A stretch of 64,000 nucleotides of DNA from Alphaproteobacteria bacterium (lineage in GTDB: Bacteria > Pseudomonadota > Alphaproteobacteria > Rhizobiales > Rhizobiaceae). The notes beneath the pieces were generated by a model, which was not told where the DNA came from, searched no databases, and was given only the letters and a program-made list of their open reading frames with translations. The translations under genes were made by a program, and so were the position numbers. Location of the stretch: NCBI GenBank assembly GCA_018823835.1, contig JAHJHT010000013.1, forward strand, positions 496,001-560,000, in the 5' to 3' direction. Below are positions 56,023-64,000 of this stretch, piece by piece. Position 1 is the stretch's first letter, and every line of letters begins with the position of its first letter.

Positions 56023-56400
56023 TTGGCTGCCCTTAACAAGAATGATGCCGTGGCATTTCAGATGCCGGGCGGGGAGGTTTCCGACACCGCGCCGGCGCGT
56101 CCCATCGACCTGGCCCATCTCGCTCGCCAGACTATGGGCGATCGCGAACTCGAGCGCGAAGTGCTCAGCCTGTTCGTCGATCAGGTGCTGTCCGTACGCG
56201 ACCAACTCGCTCATGCCGACGTCAAGGCACGCAAGCAGCTTGCCCATTCGTTGAAGGGCTCGGCCAGAAGCGTCGGTGCTGCCGCGATAGGGCGCTGCGC
56301 CGAGGCGATCGAGGAAAATCCCGCCGACCGTCAGGCAGAGCGCCGGCTTTCGCGCCTCGTTGACGAGGTGCGCGACTTCATCGCCGCCATCAACCGCTAG
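56023..56400 (+). CDS. Hpt domain (histidine phosphotransfer) protein
   Basis: A protein of about 125 residues with a C-terminal Hpt four-helix domain. [13 protein letters not shown] carries the phospho-accepting His, with the usual Lys-Gly following. It would relay phosphate between response regulators. The likely start is the TTG at 56023, with GGAGG 5 nt upstream (56013-56017). ATG at 56002 is also in frame but has no ribosome binding site. It is divergent from the GPR-like gene; a link to polar growth or cell-cycle signalling is possible. It lacks the kinase-like fold of ChpT. Confidence 0.82.
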   Translation: MAALNKNDAVAFQMPGGEVSDTAPARPIDLAHLARQTMGDRELEREVLSLFVDQVLSVRDQLAHADVKARKQLAHSLKGSARSVGAAAIGRCAEAIEENPADRQAERRLSRLVDEVRDFIAAINR

Positions 56401-56489
56401 CCCTTTCGCACCGCCTCGACGCCTTGCCGCTCGCCCATGTGGGGCGGGGCAACGCAATTGCGCCCTCCCGCGGCGTTTTCGCGCAACAG

Positions 56490-56517
56490 TTGACTCGCGG
56501 CGCGGAGTCATTATCTC
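56490..56517 (+). promoter_or_regulatory. candidate sigma-70 promoter before the ferredoxin gene
   Basis: TTGACT (56490-56495), 16 nt, then TATCTC (56512-56517), ending 25 nt before the ferredoxin ATG. The -35 is good and the -10 is imperfect. Confidence 0.4.
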
Positions 56518-56542
56518 GGAATGCCAAGTCTCAGGATCCTCA

Positions 56543-56863
56543 ATGACCAAAATCTCCTTCGTTACGCATGACGGCACGCGCTTCGACGTCGACGCCGAGA
56601 ACGGCTCGACCGTCATGGAGAACGCCATCCGCAATGCGGTGCCCGGCATCGAGGCGGAATGCGGCGGCGCCTGCGCCTGCGCGACATGCCATGTCTATGT
56701 CGACGAGGCCTGGACGGCTGAGGTCGGCGAGCCCGAGGCCATGGAAGAAGACATGCTGGACTTTGCCTACGACGTCCGGCCAAACTCGCGACTGTCTTGC
56801 CAGATCAAGGTGCGCGACGCGCTCGACGGCCTCGTCGTCGAGGTGCCCGAACGGCAGGGCTGA
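56543..56863 (+). CDS. 2Fe-2S ferredoxin, adrenodoxin type
   Basis: A 106-residue ferredoxin of the adrenodoxin/FdxB group. [14 protein letters not shown] supplies three cluster cysteines with CxxxxxCxxC spacing, and RLSCQIKV the fourth. [22 protein letters not shown] is the acidic helix that binds the reductase. Such ferredoxins feed cytochromes P450, hydroxylases or iron-sulfur assembly. A ferredoxin reductase-like gene follows 58 nt later on the same strand, so the pair may form one electron-transfer unit. Confidence 0.92.
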   Translation: MTKISFVTHDGTRFDVDAENGSTVMENAIRNAVPGIEAECGGACACATCHVYVDEAWTAEVGEPEAMEEDMLDFAYDVRPNSRLSCQIKVRDALDGLVVEVPERQG

Positions 56864-56894
56864 TACACTGCCGGCGAGGCCATAGAGCGGCTAG

Positions 56895-57947
<1,053 letters not shown>

Positions 57948-58005
57948 CGCCCGTCTCGCAGGGCGAAACACCGGATCATGTCAGCGTCGGATTGAACGTC
58001 CGGCC

Positions 58006-58635
58006 TCAGCCGGGCAACTGGCCGTTGTCGATGCGCTCGATGCGGTAGCGCAGCAGCCTGAGCATGCGGCGCTCGAAATTGATGCCCTCGACGCGGTCGA
58101 AACGCTCCTGCGCCTTGTCGTGCTTGACAAGGATCCTGGCGTTGACCGCCTTGGCGTCCTCGGCCAGCCTGCTGCAGGTCTTCTGACGGCGCAGCTTCTC
58201 CAGTTCCATCTCCATTTCGCGCGCATGCGTCCTGGCGATCACCACGTGGCTTTCCTCGTGGCGCTTGATGTCGGCCGCCAGCGTGTCCCAGATCACGCGC
58301 ACGTCCGCTGCCGCCTTGCTGCGCTGGCGCCAGCGCGGCAGGATCATGCGCGCCTTGACCGTAACGGTCGCCTTGGCGATGCGGCAGTAGCTGCCCTTGT
58401 CGTCGTAGGTGACCCGGGTCGAGAACTCCATCTGGGTTGCGCCGGGGTGCCGCCTTCCGGTGCTCTTGACCTGCGGCCCGCGCGTGTCCAGCTCGATCTC
58501 GAGCTGTTCCAGCGTCGTGCCGCCGACGGTGAAGTAGCTGTAAGTCTTCGACAAATTGGCGGCGGCCGAGGGCAGGGCGGCGAGCCCTGCCAGGCAGGCC
58601 GCAAGTGCGACGGTCTTGATGTGAAGTGGCCTCAT
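58006..58635 (-). CDS. DUF922 zinc-protease-like exported protein
   Basis: A 209-residue protein with a Sec signal peptide (cleavage near PSAAA) and a DUF922 domain. RHEESHVVIA is an HExxH motif of metalloproteases, and the following helix is rich in Glu and Arg. The family is annotated as putative secreted Zn-dependent peptidases, but activity is unproven. It is divergent from folP, with 147 nt between them. Confidence 0.83.
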   Translation of the reverse strand: MRPLHIKTVALAACLAGLAALPSAAANLSKTYSYFTVGGTTLEQLEIELDTRGPQVKSTGRRHPGATQMEFSTRVTYDDKGSYCRIAKATVTVKARMILPRWRQRSKAAADVRVIWDTLAADIKRHEESHVVIARTHAREMEMELEKLRRQKTCSRLAEDAKAVNARILVKHDKAQERFDRVEGINFERRMLRLLRYRIERIDNGQLPG

Positions 58636-58782
58636 CGGACGAACTTGCGCCAGCCGGCGTCCGCGCGCAACGGAAATCGGCGCCCCGATGCGCTTGGCCG
58701 CAGGTGACGATTTCGCGCGAAAGCCGTTGATTTTCCGTCATGTAGGCGGCATGGGTCCGCGACCTGAAACCCGGTTGGCGCG

Positions 58783-59631
58783 ATGACGACGAAACGATGG
58801 ATGCTGGCGCATGGCCGCCAGCTCGAACTTGGCCCCAGGGCCATCGTCATGGGCGTGCTCAATGTCACGCCCGACAGCTTTTCGGATGGCGGCAGATTCC
58901 TCTCCACGGATGCCGCGCTAACGCAGGCACGCGCGATGCTGGCCGAAGGCGCCGCGATCGTCGATGTCGGCGGTGAATCGACGAGGCCGGGCGCCGAGCC
59001 GGTCAGCGCTGCCGAGGAGCAGGCCCGCATCCTGCCGATCATCGAGGCGCTCGCGGCAGACGGCGCCGCGCTGATCTCGGTCGACACCTATCGCGAGGAG
59101 ACGGCGCGGCTCGCGGTTGCCGCCGGCGCCCATATCGTCAACGATGTCTGGGGCCTGCAGCGCGAGCATGGCATCGCGCGCGTCGCCGCCGAAACCGGTG
59201 CGGGCCTCGTCATCATGCACACCGGGCGAGAACGCGAAAAACTGCCCGACGTCATCGCCGACCAGTTCGCCTTCCTGTCGAAGTCGCTTGAAATCGCCCG
59301 CCACGCCGGCATTGCCGACGACAGCATCGTGCTCGATCCCGGCTTCGGATTCGCCAAGGATTCGGAGGAGAACCTGCAAGTGATGGCCCGCTTCGGCGAA
59401 CTCTCCGCGCTGGGCTACCCGCTGATGGCCGGCACGTCGCGCAAGCGCTTCGTCGGCCATGTCACCGGGCGCGAGGGCGATGCGCGCGACGTCGGCACGG
59501 CGGCCACCAGCGCGATCCTGCGCCTCAAGGGCGCCGACCTTTTCCGGGTCCACAATGTCGCAATCAACATGGACGCACTGGCCTTCGCGGATGCTATGCT
59601 CGCCCGCGAACCGCACGCCGCCGAAAGCTGA
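58783..59631 (+). CDS. folP: dihydropteroate synthase
   Basis: A 282-residue TIM-barrel enzyme joining p-aminobenzoate to the pterin diphosphate, the sulfonamide target. GVLNVTPDSFSDGG and VGGESTRPGA are the two signatures, with VLDPGFGFAKD and GTSRKRFVG further on. The length is normal. It leads a compact folP-folB-folK unit, with 6 nt to folB. Confidence 0.95.
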   Translation: MTTKRWMLAHGRQLELGPRAIVMGVLNVTPDSFSDGGRFLSTDAALTQARAMLAEGAAIVDVGGESTRPGAEPVSAAEEQARILPIIEALAADGAALISVDTYREETARLAVAAGAHIVNDVWGLQREHGIARVAAETGAGLVIMHTGREREKLPDVIADQFAFLSKSLEIARHAGIADDSIVLDPGFGFAKDSEENLQVMARFGELSALGYPLMAGTSRKRFVGHVTGREGDARDVGTAATSAILRLKGADLFRVHNVAINMDALAFADAMLAREPHAAES

Positions 59632-59637
59632 GCCCTT

Positions 59638-59997
59638 ATGTACCTGATCCGCATGACCAATTGCGCCTTCTTCGCCCGCCACGGCGTGCATGACGAGGAG
59701 GAGCGGCTCGGCCAGCGCTTCTACGTCGACGCGGCGCTGACCGTCGACCCGGGCAGGGCGCTGGAAGAGGATGCAATCGAGGGCACCGTCAATTACGGCG
59801 ATGCCTTCCAGGTCATCGAAGCCATCATTACCGGCGAGCGCCGGTTCCTGATCGAGGCGCTGGCGCTCGAGGTCGGCAAGGCACTTACCGCGCGCTTTCC
59901 ACAGATCAAGCGCGCCGAGATCACCGTCAGGAAGCCAAATGCACCGGTTCCGGGCGTGCTGGATCATGTCGAGGTGACCGTTGTCTGGCCGCAATAG
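59638..59997 (+). CDS. folB: dihydroneopterin aldolase
   Basis: A 119-residue aldolase that cleaves dihydroneopterin to the FolK substrate. CAFFARHGVHDEEERLGQRF holds the active-site Glu region, VNYGDAF is the conserved turn, and EITVRKPNAPVPG carries the Lys. The size fits. Its last 17 nt overlap folK. Confidence 0.94.
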   Translation: MYLIRMTNCAFFARHGVHDEEERLGQRFYVDAALTVDPGRALEEDAIEGTVNYGDAFQVIEAIITGERRFLIEALALEVGKALTARFPQIKRAEITVRKPNAPVPGVLDHVEVTVVWPQ

Positions 59998-60496
59998 GCA
60001 CACCGCATATCTCAGCCTCGGCGGCAATCTGGGCGACCCCGCAGCCTCGATGGGGGCTGCGCTGCGCATGCTCGATGCGGATTCCGGGACCGAGGTGGTC
60101 GCGGTCTCCTCGCTCTACCGCACGCCGCCATGGGGCAAGCTGGACCAGCCGGATTTCCTCAACGCCGCCGCCGAAGTCTCGACCGGCCTGACGCCGCGCG
60201 GCCTGCTCGACCTTTGCCTCGACGCCGAGCGCCGGCTGAAACGGGTCCGTGAAGAACGCTGGGGCCCGCGCCTGATCGACATCGACATACTGGTGTTCGG
60301 CGACCTGACGGTGCACGAGGAGGGGCTGGAGATTCCGCACCCGCGTATGCTGGAGCGTGCCTTCGTGCTGGTACCGCTTGCCGAGATCGCGCCCGACTTC
60401 CTGGCCGGAGGCAAGCGCCTCGCCGACCATCTGGCCGGCGCCGACACGGCCGGCATCGAGCGGGTGCCGCGCGGTCGTGACTGGTGGAAGGACTAG
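59981..60496 (+). CDS. folK: hydroxymethyl-dihydropterin pyrophosphokinase
   Basis: A 171-residue kinase that diphosphorylates the pterin for FolP. YLSLGGNLGDP starts the fold, VSSLYRTPPWG follows, and ERWGPRLIDIDIL is the signature with the magnesium-binding aspartates. I use the TTG at 59981, 17 nt inside folB; no ATG gives a full N-terminus. With folP and folB it supplies three successive folate steps. Confidence 0.93.
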   Translation: MSGRNRHTAYLSLGGNLGDPAASMGAALRMLDADSGTEVVAVSSLYRTPPWGKLDQPDFLNAAAEVSTGLTPRGLLDLCLDAERRLKRVREERWGPRLIDIDILVFGDLTVHEEGLEIPHPRMLERAFVLVPLAEIAPDFLAGGKRLADHLAGADTAGIERVPRGRDWWKD

Positions 60497-60535
60497 CATC
60501 GCCGACTGCGATTGCCCTCGAACAGGGAATGGCCA

Positions 60536-61447
60536 ATGACGAAATCGGCAAGTTTCCTCGGCTTCCCGGAGACCCTCCCGAGCGGTGCGGCTCCACGCAT
60601 CGTGCTTTTCGGCGCGCCACAAGGCAGCGATTATCCCGGTGAGGACAGCAGCGGCCACGACCGTGCCGCGGCGGAAATCCGTGCGGCGAGCCTGGAAGAC
60701 GCCGGTCTCGTCGGCAACTGGGATTTCGATCTCGACGGTCCGCTCTTCGCCGGCCAAGCGCCCTGCTGCATCGATATCGGCGACCTACCCACAGAGCCGG
60801 GCGCCAGTGCCGGCAACCGGGCTCTCATCGAGGCGAAGACGCGCGACATCCTCGCGGCGGGCGCCATTCCGCTGATGATCGGCGGCGACGATTCCGTGCC
60901 GATTCCCTTCCTTGCCGGTTTTGCGGAAGCCGGCCCGGTCTGGATCCTGCAGATCGACGCCCATATCGACTGGCGCGATGAAGTCCATGGCGAGCGCTTC
61001 GGCTATTCGAGCCCGATGCGGCGGGCCAGCGAGATGGGCCATGTCGCCGGCATCGTTCAGGTCGGCATGCGCGGCCTCGGCAGCGCGCGCTATGCAGAGC
61101 TGGAGGACGCTAGACGCTACGGCGCAAGCATCGTCACGTCGCGGGAGATTCATGCGCATGGCGTCGAAGCCGCGATCCACCATATCCCGGAAGGTGCAAG
61201 CATCGTCGTCACGCTCGACTGTGATGGTCTCGACCCAAGCGTGATGCCCGGTGTCTCCGCCCGCACGCCGGGCGGCCTCAGCTACCTGCAGGTCATCGAC
61301 CTGATCGAGGCGGCCGACAGGCGCGGACGCATCGCCGGCTTCGACCTGGTCGAACTCTACCCGCCCGCCGACCTGGACGGAATCTCGGCTCTGACGGCGG
61401 CCCGCATCCTGGTCAACGCGATCGGCAGGATCGTCCGCCAGGCCTGA
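60536..61447 (+). CDS. arginase/agmatinase family protein with a variant metal site
   Basis: A 303-residue ureohydrolase-fold protein. The motifs are IGGDDSVPIP, QIDAHIDW (Asp141, His143, Asp145) and TLDCDGLDPSVMPG (Asp228, Asp230). In most members the first motif is GGDH, whose His binds manganese. Here Asp119 replaces it. Substrates in the family include arginine, agmatine, guanidinobutyrate and formimidoglutamate, and no choice is possible from sequence. The start at 60536 gives the normal N-terminus; a few codons further upstream are also open. Confidence 0.87.
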   Translation: MTKSASFLGFPETLPSGAAPRIVLFGAPQGSDYPGEDSSGHDRAAAEIRAASLEDAGLVGNWDFDLDGPLFAGQAPCCIDIGDLPTEPGASAGNRALIEAKTRDILAAGAIPLMIGGDDSVPIPFLAGFAEAGPVWILQIDAHIDWRDEVHGERFGYSSPMRRASEMGHVAGIVQVGMRGLGSARYAELEDARRYGASIVTSREIHAHGVEAAIHHIPEGASIVVTLDCDGLDPSVMPGVSARTPGGLSYLQVIDLIEAADRRGRIAGFDLVELYPPADLDGISALTAARILVNAIGRIVRQA

Positions 61448-61625
61448 TGCGCCCGGTGCGCCTCGCGGGTGCATCCCGACACGGCTTGAATCGAAGCATG
61501 ATGGCTGTAGATTGGGTACCGCTACCTGCGCGTCGAACGGGTGTCTCCGGAGGAGAATCAGCGTTCTCGGATGATGATTTCCTCTGTCTCGCCGCCCAGC
61601 CTTGTCCGTCCAGCCTGGATGAATC

Positions 61626-62063
61626 ATGAACCCAATTCTCTTGGTCGTGCTGATCGTCGGTGGTCTAATCCTGATCGACCTGCTGCTGCGCTTCGCCAGG
61701 ACACCGCCATCGGGCCAGCTGGAATCCGAGACGCAAGCGGTCGACCAGCTCTGCCGGGAGTATCCCGAACTGGATGCTTCCGATGTGTCGCGGGTCGTGC
61801 TGACGGCTGACCGGCGCGCTGCATTCGTGGCAATGACCTCCGGGCCGGCCGGCTTCGTGTCCGGGATGGGCGACCGGTTCGTCGTCCGCCAGCTGCGGCC
61901 GGCCGATATCAGAGAGGCCGTGCCGGAGGCCGAGAGCGCACTGAGGGTCCGCTTCAATGAAGTGGCGTTGCGTCCCATGCGGTTCGAATTCTCGGATAGT
62001 GCAGAACGCGATCTTGTACTGGTCTTGCTTGGCGCCGCACGCGGCCCAATACAGACAACATAG
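61626..62063 (+). CDS. hypothetical membrane-anchored protein
   Basis: A 145-residue protein I cannot assign. One membrane helix covers residues about 3-22 (ILLVVLIVGGLILIDLLL). A soluble region of 120 residues follows, with VSRVVLTADRRAAFVAM and GDRFVVRQL strands that could form a small beta domain. The frame has normal composition for this genome and a plausible GATGAATC lead. It lies 82 nt before the desaturase-family gene on the same strand, which may be a partner. The 178 nt before it hold nothing recognisable. Confidence 0.6.
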   Translation: MNPILLVVLIVGGLILIDLLLRFARTPPSGQLESETQAVDQLCREYPELDASDVSRVVLTADRRAAFVAMTSGPAGFVSGMGDRFVVRQLRPADIREAVPEAESALRVRFNEVALRPMRFEFSDSAERDLVLVLLGAARGPIQTT

Positions 62064-62145
62064 CGTCAGTCTGACCCGCGCTTGCGCTTCCGTATGGGAG
62101 TTCAATGGGGCATACTATGCTTAATAGTGTAGCGCGGAGTCTGGA

Positions 62146-63132
62146 ATGGACAGTCTGGCGGATATCCAATTGCCCAATACGGGGCAACTGGCGATACCCC
62201 TCTACATCATCGGCATTCTGATCGAGTTCGGCCTCGTCTGCCTCGGCAAGGCAAAGGGCCAGTACGAGCGCAGGGATGCCATGACCAGCCTTCTCATGGG
62301 GGTCGGCAACGTCGCCACAGGCATCATCTACGCCGTGGTGCTCATCGCCATGATGCAATGGGCCTACAGCTACCGGATTTTCGACCCGGGCATCACCTGG
62401 TGGTCGGCGGTGCTGTGCTTCGTGCTGGATGACTTCCGTCGCTACGTCTACCACGCCGGACTGCACCGCATCCGCTGGTGGTGGGCCGATCACGTCAACC
62501 ATCATTCCAGCCAGCACTTCAACTTCACGACCGCCCTGCGCCAGCCCTGGACCACGATCTTCACCGGCTCGTTCCTGCTCTACCTGCCGCTGGCGTGGCT
62601 GGGCTTCCACCCTCTGCTGATCCTGTTCGTCGGCGGCATCAATCTCACCTACCAGTTCTTCGTTCACACCGAGACCGTCGGCAAGTTGTGGAAGCCGATA
62701 GAGTTCGTCCTGAACACGCCGTCGCATCACCGCGTGCACCATTCCAACAACCCGAGATATCTCGACGCCAACTACGCCGCGGTCCTCATTATCTGGGACC
62801 GCATCTTCGGCACCTTCGTCGAAGAGCGCGAGGAAGACGTGCCAAAATACGGGCTCGTCCAGAACATCGGCACGTTCAACCTTTTCTTCGTGGCATTCCA
62901 CGAGTGGATCTCGATCTTCAAGGACGTGGCGAAACCGGGTCTCACGCTGCGCGAGCGGCTGATGTACATGTTCGCGGCGCCGGGATGGAGCCACGATGGC
63001 AGCCGCAAGACGTCCTGGGATCTGAAGGCGCAGTATGTCCGCAAGCATCCGGATCAGTCGGGCATGCCGGGATTGCCCGACCTGGTGGCGAAGAATGACG
63101 GATCAGCCGGCAGGGTGCAGCCGGCTGAGTAA
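62146..63132 (+). CDS. sterol desaturase/fatty acid hydroxylase family protein
   Basis: A 328-residue membrane enzyme with the histidine boxes of di-iron hydroxylases: HAGLHRI, DHVNHHSSQHFN and HHRVHHSNN. About four or five membrane helices surround them. The bacterial family hydroxylates or desaturates lipids and hopanoid- or carotenoid-like substrates; the substrate here is unknown. GGAGTCTGGA precedes the ATG. Electrons could come from a ferredoxin such as the one at 56543, by inference only. Confidence 0.87.
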   Translation: MDSLADIQLPNTGQLAIPLYIIGILIEFGLVCLGKAKGQYERRDAMTSLLMGVGNVATGIIYAVVLIAMMQWAYSYRIFDPGITWWSAVLCFVLDDFRRYVYHAGLHRIRWWWADHVNHHSSQHFNFTTALRQPWTTIFTGSFLLYLPLAWLGFHPLLILFVGGINLTYQFFVHTETVGKLWKPIEFVLNTPSHHRVHHSNNPRYLDANYAAVLIIWDRIFGTFVEEREEDVPKYGLVQNIGTFNLFFVAFHEWISIFKDVAKPGLTLRERLMYMFAAPGWSHDGSRKTSWDLKAQYVRKHPDQSGMPGLPDLVAKNDGSAGRVQPAE

Positions 63133-63250
63133 CCGCTGCGACCCGGGGCGATTGCGCGAGCGTTGAGACCCCGGCAAATGCGACCGGGGTGGGGTTCAGG
63201 GTCTTGTAAGGACTTGTCGTTAGATTGTGTTCGACCACCGGAGTTGGCGA

Positions 63251-64000
63251 ATGCAATCTAGTGCGACATTGAGCATCGGCCTGCCGGTTGCGCTCTGCAT
63301 CATCATGCTGGGGCTGGGGCTATCGCTCAAGCTCGAGGATTTCGTCCGGGTCCTCGCGCGGCCCTGGCCGGTGCTGGTCGGTCTCTTCTGCCAGGTGGTG
63401 GTCCTGCCGGTCCTGTGTTTCGTGCTCGTCTACTTTTCCAACCTGCCACCTGCCATCTGCGTTGGAATGATGCTGCTTGCCGCGAGTCCCGGTGGAACTT
63501 CCGCGACGCTCTTCACACATCTTGCGGGTGGCAACGTCGCGCTCAGCATCTCGCTCACAGCCGTCAGTTCACTGCTCTCGATCGTGACGTTGCCCATCAT
63601 CGCCAACCTGTCGCTGCTGGCATTCTACGGTGAGGACGGCGCCGTCAGGCTGCAACTCCATCAGGTTCTCCAGATCTTCGCCATTGCTATCGTTCCAGCC
63701 CTCATCGGCGCTTTCATCCACAGGCGGTTTCCTGTCTTTGCGGAACGCCTCGAAAGGCCCGTGAAACTGTTGGCCAGTCTTTTTCTTGCGACGGTGGTGC
63801 TCGTCGCGCTCATCGGGCAGTGGCGCCTGCTGGTGGAATGGGGGCCCACGGTCGGGGTGCTTGCGCTTGCCTTCAGCGTGGCGAGTATTTCCGTAGGCTT
63901 CTGGGTGCCCAGAGTGCTCAATATCGAGCGGCGGGAAGCCGTCGCGCTGTCAATGTCGATCGGCTTGCACAATGCGGCGCTCGTCATTGCCCTGGCGATG
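63251..64000 (+). CDS. bile acid:sodium symporter (BASS) family transporter, 5' part
   Basis: The first 250 codons of a gene cut by the window end. The product is a very hydrophobic carrier. GLGLSLKLEDF, SPGGTSATLFTHLAGGNVAL and the SIGLHNAALVIALAM segment are family features of BASS/YocS-type sodium symporters. Family members carry organic anions such as bile acids, pyruvate or keto-acids. About eight membrane segments are visible so far. No partner gene can be seen. Confidence 0.87.
   Translation, partial: MQSSATLSIGLPVALCIIMLGLGLSLKLEDFVRVLARPWPVLVGLFCQVVVLPVLCFVLVYFSNLPPAICVGMMLLAASPGGTSATLFTHLAGGNVALSISLTAVSSLLSIVTLPIIANLSLLAFYGEDGAVRLQLHQVLQIFAIAIVPALIGAFIHRRFPVFAERLERPVKLLASLFLATVVLVALIGQWRLLVEWGPTVGVLALAFSVASISVGFWVPRVLNIERREAVALSMSIGLHNAALVIALAM

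Overview
The window looks like a chromosomal piece of a high-GC alphaproteobacterium of the order Hyphomicrobiales (Rhizobiales), most likely near Mesorhizobium/Aminobacter in the Phyllobacteriaceae. The strongest pointer is a 2105-residue coiled-coil protein (49432-55749, minus strand) with the architecture of the growth pole ring protein GPR/RgsE of polar-growing rhizobia. Other pointers are a SigF/NrsF pair, a class II DAHP synthase, a malic enzyme-phosphotransacetylase fusion and a STAS-fused MlaE. I saw no insertion sequence, prophage or CRISPR array. The family-level placement is inference.

Layout. 1-2.6 kb: the end of an alpha/beta hydrolase, then a YcbB-type L,D-transpeptidase. 2.7-18.3 kb: one long, tightly packed catabolic operon: Gfo/Idh/MocA oxidoreductase, fused CoA-transferase, enoyl-CoA hydratase, aldehyde dehydrogenase, a complete CUT1 sugar ABC importer, two GMC oxidoreductases, an SDR, a Dabb protein, a DUF993 aldolase-like protein and a LacI regulator. 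A promoter with two perfect TGGAACGTTCCA palindromes precedes it, so LacI probably represses its own operon. I do not recognise the pathway. 18.3-22.2 kb: tRNA-Val(CAC), phosphoglycolate phosphatase, rpiA, a DUF2059 protein and glutathione reductase.

22.2-26.1 kb: a complete bufferin locus. The minus-strand operon bufA-bufB-bufC-bufD (DUF2282 precursor peptide, DUF692/MNIO enzyme, DUF2063 partner, DoxX membrane protein) lies back to back with a plus-strand sigF-nrsF pair (ECF sigma and DUF1109 anti-sigma). Both operons have the same promoter architecture, GTAACA-16 nt-CGAA, in the shared 198-nt gap. A perfect 11-bp hairpin separates bufA from bufB. This reads as a metal-inducible (probably copper) peptide chelator system under an autoregulated sigma factor.

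26.1-49.4 kb: mostly housekeeping and membrane genes: DAHP synthase, a diguanylate cyclase, GFA, DgkA and hemerythrin proteins, DedA-DUF1003, a 3-methyladenine glycosylase, NadE, a coupled GNAT-MFS-GltX set, DUF2865, MaeB, an SDR lacking the usual catalytic pair, a LpxH-like phosphoesterase, an MFS carrier with a dipeptide epimerase, and an Mla-type lipid ABC importer (mlaE-mlaF-mlaD-lipoprotein). 49.4-64 kb: the GPR-like giant, a divergent Hpt protein, a 2Fe-2S ferredoxin with a TrxR-like ferredoxin reductase, a DUF922 protease-like protein, folP-folB-folK, an arginase-family protein, a small membrane orphan, a sterol desaturase-family enzyme and the start of a bile acid:sodium symporter-type carrier cut by the window end.
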